Source of the DNA: Spirodela intermedia
Lineage: Eukaryota > Streptophyta > Magnoliopsida > Alismatales > Araceae
Direction of reading: 5' to 3'
Length of the DNA stretch: 64,000 bases
NCBI GenBank assembly: GCA_902729315.2
Contig: LR746273.1
Location: 563,001-627,000, forward strand
Under the pieces are notes generated by a model. The model worked only from the letters and a program-made list of their open reading frames with translations. It was not told the DNA's origin and ran no database searches. Shown here one piece after another: positions 59,585 to 64,000 of this stretch. Position 1 is the first letter of the stretch. Each line of letters begins with the position of its first letter. The translations under genes were made by a program, and so were the position numbers.

Positions 59585-61457
59585 TGATAAGTCTTCATTA
59601 TCATGAGATGATAATTAAGTAATAATATATTTTTAGTCTTAGGTCATGATACATATACTTATATTTATGTTAAAATTTAAAAAATAGTTTTTAGTTGGTT
59701 AGTGTCAAATTTTACTAATTATATAATTTTATATGAATTTATATGATTTTTATAATCTTATTTCTGAAATAAATAAAATAGAAAAAAGGAGGGAATCCAT
59801 CAACCAATTGAGCTCACAAGTAGGTTGAAACCACAATCAAGTGGAGCCACAAGCAAGGGCTTGAGCAGCTAAGGATGAACTTGTATATGACCTTGTGTGC
59901 ATCACTCCCCTTTCATGTCATCGGTGGACAACCAGGCATGGGGCAAAGTGTGGTTGTACACATGCGAGAAAATGATACATCAATTACTAAATTTTTTATT
60001 ACAATATATCTTTCTCAAAACTCACCATATAATTAATGTGGGACCAAATTGGCAGTCACAACCTTCCTAAAAGGTTTTGATGATTTTAATATCTAAAATA
60101 TCCCTTATTTATTAGAAGAAGATACTATTGTGACATCACTTTATAACAGTATTCGCATACTTATTTCACTCTCTCTCATATAGGCAAGCAATTGACGAGG
60201 GTTTGAAACCTACTAGAGCTAAAACTCATATTTTTATCTAAATAAATTATGATTTTATTATAAATTTCTGGTGGATGATTAATTACTAGAATTACTCAAT
60301 CATTAATGAAAATCTTGTTAATTGTTTTGTGGATCATCATTACTAAATTTACTGAAGAATTTTAAATAAAAGAATCATAAATCTATCAAGTAAATTATCT
60401 TTGATTAATCAATAAATAAGTCATCATTAGGAAGTTGATGATCTACTAAGAGAAGAGATGTCATCTTCTGAGAGCATCTCAAATGTGATGAAGAGTCTTT
60501 TCTTGTCACATAAACTTGAGGATAAAACTCCTTAACACGCACCCCACTTTTATCTAACTCATCTATGTTAAGTGATAGTCACCTAAGAGCTACAAAGTTG
60601 TCATTTTTTTTCTTTTTCAAGTGACAGCCATTGGAGACAATTTGACGACTCATTCTATTAATTTTTATACTTCACAAGAAGATCTAGAAATTAACTACAT
60701 TGTGTTTCTCCAAGAAGAGTTTTTGAGAGTGTAGACATTACACAAAAATCCTCCTAAATGCTTAGAATTCTAAGACATCACTACTACGATGTTAAAAGAT
60801 TATTTTATTATTTTTTAACTAGTTTAACTTTCACTATCAATTCTTAGATTTCAAAGTGAAATCCAATGAATACCTAAGTTGTCTATGTCTAAGAAGAGCC
60901 TTTGAGGTCGTAGACATCTCCAACATATAGAATTATGATGACTATTGTCATGAGGCTAAAACTCTATCTTTTCAACTTTAAACTTAGTTTAGTGATGCTT
61001 TATGTGATTTTATGTTTCAAAACTCTTCTTTCTTGAACTATGATTATTCTGACTTTTACAAAACTTATGACCCATTTAATAATTTATAATTACTTACATA
61101 AGAATTGTTAGATGGAACTTTGTTTGAACTCGATTCATGTTCATCAGGGTACTAACATCATCTTGATGGCTGCACTCTTATTTATTTTTTTCATAAAATT
61201 TTAAATATATTGTATATTTATTATTTAGTCTAAAAATTATAAAACATTCTATTCTTTTAAGAAAATTCTGAAATATTATCTAATATTATCTTACATCTCT
61301 ATGATCGACTTGATTTTTTTCACTATTTTTAGAACCTTTTATCTAATTATAATAATTATTTTTTTTTGAAATATTTCTAAAAATATAAAATTGATATTTT
61401 TTAGTTTTATAAATTAAAAATTTACATGATTTTTTATACAACAACTAAGTCACATCA
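59585..61457 (-). mobile_element. Family A LTR-like insertion, copy d (inverted)
   Basis: On the + strand it begins TGATAAGTCTTCATTATCAT and ends ACTAAGTCACATCA, the reverse complement of the other family A copies. The CTAGAGCTAAAACTC block (about 60213-60227) and the AATGTGGGACCA block (about 60036) are in the expected order. At 1.87 kb it is longer than the rest and heavily diverged. Flanks CTTAT and CTACT are not a clear duplication. No coding content. Confidence 0.75.
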
Positions 61458-62646
61458 CTACTAATCAAAGAAGAGCTCTAAATTAGAAAATCAAAAAAAC
61501 TACTAAGATTCGATGTTCATCATAAGTTCTTCACACTACATGCATCAATGACAAATGAAAAAAAAAATCCTCTTCATTAGGTCAATTCAATAACCAATTA
61601 ACTCACAAACTAGAACCATTGTTCTACATCAAGTCCTAAGGTAATTAGTTGGTGAAGGGAGAGTACATTGGGCAAAAGCATGAGATACTTGTAATTGTAT
61701 TTGATTCAAAATGGGCTAAATCTCCATTGAAATGAACTTATATGATTGGACCACTAATCCAATTAAATTCAGTATGTACTATTGAGGAGAGTAGGTAATA
61801 CTTAAGGAGAATCTCCTCGAAGTCTAAAAGCAACCATGTGAGGCACAAATTAATATAAAAATCCTATTATTAGTGAGAGAGTGATGAGAGTTCTTACCCT
61901 TGCATGTGTGTTGGCACATCTTGGGTAAGAATTTATCAAAACTCTAAAAATTGTCAAAACTTTTTAAAACCACAATTCACCTTCTTGTGGCATCTGAACT
62001 TGCTTAACCACTAACATATGCTACGAAATATATACATATACCTAAAATAATTACAAATGATATGAATTTTACACTATTTACAAATATTTTCTAATCAACT
62101 TTCAGTCATTGATGTGATAGTTAATAATTTGACTTTAACCCATTACTATACAATGCAAAAGAACACTAGACACACATAATTTATATCCTATTTTATATGG
62201 ATAGCATGGTAGGAGTCAAACCACATCTAATTGATGCATGTTGACTCTCCCAATAACAATTCTTGTAGTAGACTACTATTTTTTCAGTCATTATTTCAAA
62301 AAAACTTCAAGGGTATGATATCATCCCACCTCCTCTTGGACTATGTGCCAATGCATCCTATCTTTTTGAAGTGTCTAATCCTAAGAGCTTCCCACAATCA
62401 CTTTCCTATTTCACAGGTCTATCTAATTACACCACTACTTCAAGTTATAGTATATGCATTGCATGTATCTTGTCTCCATGTATTCTCATTGTTTGATTGG
62501 CTTATCTCCATGATTTTTGCAATACTTGGTGTTGGAATGATAGGCCCCCATTATGCAATCTTATCTTTTCTATCATGCCACCTTATTTTTTTTGTTACCC
62601 CACTATCCTTATTATGTATTGAGTATACTAAAGCACAATAAAATAA
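61458..62646. other. AT-rich repeat-like DNA, no gene seen
   Basis: About 61965-62000 reads AAACCACAATTCACC followed by TTCTTGTGGCATCTGAACTT, like the end of many plant copia LTRs, but the element cannot be delimited. The open frame 62231-62641 is hydrophobic, AT-driven and has no recognisable domain. Confidence 0.4.
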
Positions 62647-64000
62647 TGATGTGACATAATTTTTGTATAATAACTCACATAAATTTAAAATTTATAAAAC
62701 TAGAAAATATTATTTTTTATTTTTATCAATATTTTAGAAAAAATAAATCGATTCTAATTCGATAAAAGGTTTAAAAATAGTGAAAAAACTTTAGTTTGAT
62801 CACAAGGATGTAAGATAATATTTAATAATCTTTTAGAATTTTTCTCAAAGAATGTGACTTTTTATGATTTTTAGATTAAATGATGAATATAAATATATTT
62901 AAAAAAAAATTAAAAATAAGAAATTTAAGTACCAATATTAGAATGACATCAATGCCCTAATATGACGTCATCATTAGACATGTCTACGATGTGATATTTT
63001 GATCATTAAAATTTTGCGTGTTCTAGAAGATTATCATAGATGTCTATGACCTTAAAAGCACATCTTAGATATAGATGACATGGACAATATCTAAATCTCA
63101 TTATAAAGTCTATTAATTGATGAAATAAGTTGAAGAATCATCTTCAACAGTTATCACCCAATGAAGTAGAAAAATAGTAACTTTTGGATCTCCAACAACT
63201 GTCATCCAATAGAGATAAATTAAATGGAGGTAAAATGTGTCTTAGGGAGTTTCATCCTCATGTCTTTATAACAAGAGGAGGCTCTTCATTGTATCTAGTA
63301 TGCTCTCAAGAGGTGGCGACTCATCTCTTAGTGAATCATTTTATTCTTGACAATGACTTATTTGTTAATTAATCAAAGATGATTTACTAAATAGATTTAT
63401 AATCTTTTTATCTAGAATCATTTGATAATGGATAAGGATGCTTTGCGAGTCATATTAGCGACATTTTATTTGATGATTGAGTAATTCTTATTGTTTAACT
63501 ATTGACCAATGCTCAATAAAAAAATCATAATTTAATCAGATAAAAATAAGAGTTTTGGCTCTAGTGAAATTAGAACCTTTGTTGGTTATCTCCTTATGTG
63601 AGAGATAGGTAATCAATCACACTCATACTCTTACCTTGTGACATCATGGAGGGGCTTCCTTCTCATAGATCAGAGGCATTATAAATATAAAAATACATAC
63701 TAGTGTAGGTTTCGGCCCACATCAATTATGTTTTTATTTTTGAGACATATATAGCAATACTTGTTTCTTTCATCAATATCGTACTCTCACATGTGTATGA
63801 CTATTCTTTGCCTCGTGCCCAATTGGCCACTAGTGATGTACATATTTCCCACCAACTATTCCTTAGTCACTTGACTCCTCATGGCTCTACTTTATTGTGC
63901 TTCTAACCCACTTGTGGGCCCAACTAGCTGGTAGGTCCCCCCCTTTTTATATATATAATTTTTAATTAGTCTATTTGTCTTCATTTTATTTTAAAAATAT
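62647..64000 (+). mobile_element. Family A LTR-like insertion, copy e (runs off window)
   Basis: Starts TGATGTGACATAATT and follows the family order: the GATGACATC block, the GAGTTTTGGCTCTAG block (about 63551-63565), then GGCCCACATCAATTAT and the GGTCCCCCCC stretch (about 63933). The 3' end lies beyond 64000. The short open frame 63184-63372 lies within the repeat and is not a gene. Confidence 0.75.

Noticed and set aside
62231-62641. 136-codon hydrophobic frame
   Set aside because: Leucine/isoleucine/phenylalanine content follows from AT-rich repeat DNA; no transmembrane family recognised and neighbours are transposon remnants.

Overview
This window is plant nuclear DNA. It carries seven spliced or intronless genes from flowering-plant families (MATE/DTX, WRC, GT34-like, SUPERMAN-like, AHL, DUF3475/DUF668, LBD). 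It also holds degenerate Ty3/gypsy retrotransposon pol fragments, nested LTR-like insertions and many long GA/CT microsatellites. The LBD protein has the start and the C-terminal tail of the rice CRL1/ARL1 type, and coding exons are GC-rich. A monocot is therefore my best guess; this is inference and the species is not determined.

Layout. (1) About 1-15,570 is an AT-rich retrotransposon graveyard. A dead Ty3/gypsy (Athila/Tat-like) pol lies on the + strand and is cut by LTR-like insertions of two families. Family A is about 1.6 kb, at 1039-4795, 4995-6583 and 13926-15568. Family B is about 2.1-2.25 kb, with one copy (2370-4493) nested inside a family A copy and another at 8935-11181. (2) About 15,800-54,700 is a higher-GC gene island: a MATE transporter (-), a WRC-domain protein (-), a GMA12/MNN10-type glycosyltransferase (+), a SUPERMAN-like zinc finger repressor (+), an AT-hook AHL protein (-), a PSK-SIMULATOR-like DUF3475/DUF668 protein (-) and a CRL1/LBD29-like LBD factor (-). 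Long intergenic stretches between them show no supportable gene but contain many GA/CT tracts. (3) About 54,950-64,000 is AT-rich repeat DNA again, with an inverted family A copy (59585-61457), a second family A copy running off the end (62647-64000), and a probable antisense LTR remnant (about 57.8-59.3 kb).

The genes do not form a pathway. Three or four of them (SUPERMAN-like, AHL, LBD, perhaps WRC) are developmental regulators separated by large non-coding intervals, which is common for such loci. The WRC and glycosyltransferase genes are divergent across about 850 bp and may share a promoter region.

I did not find a convincing new biological system. The observations most worth checking are: the AHL gene has CTG where its family has the start ATG; a likely GC-AG intron in the MATE gene; a cluster of three auxin-response core sites upstream of the LBD gene; a 430-bp uninterrupted homopurine run; and a short repeat, with one copy beside the glycosyltransferase gene and the other at the repeat-block edge.
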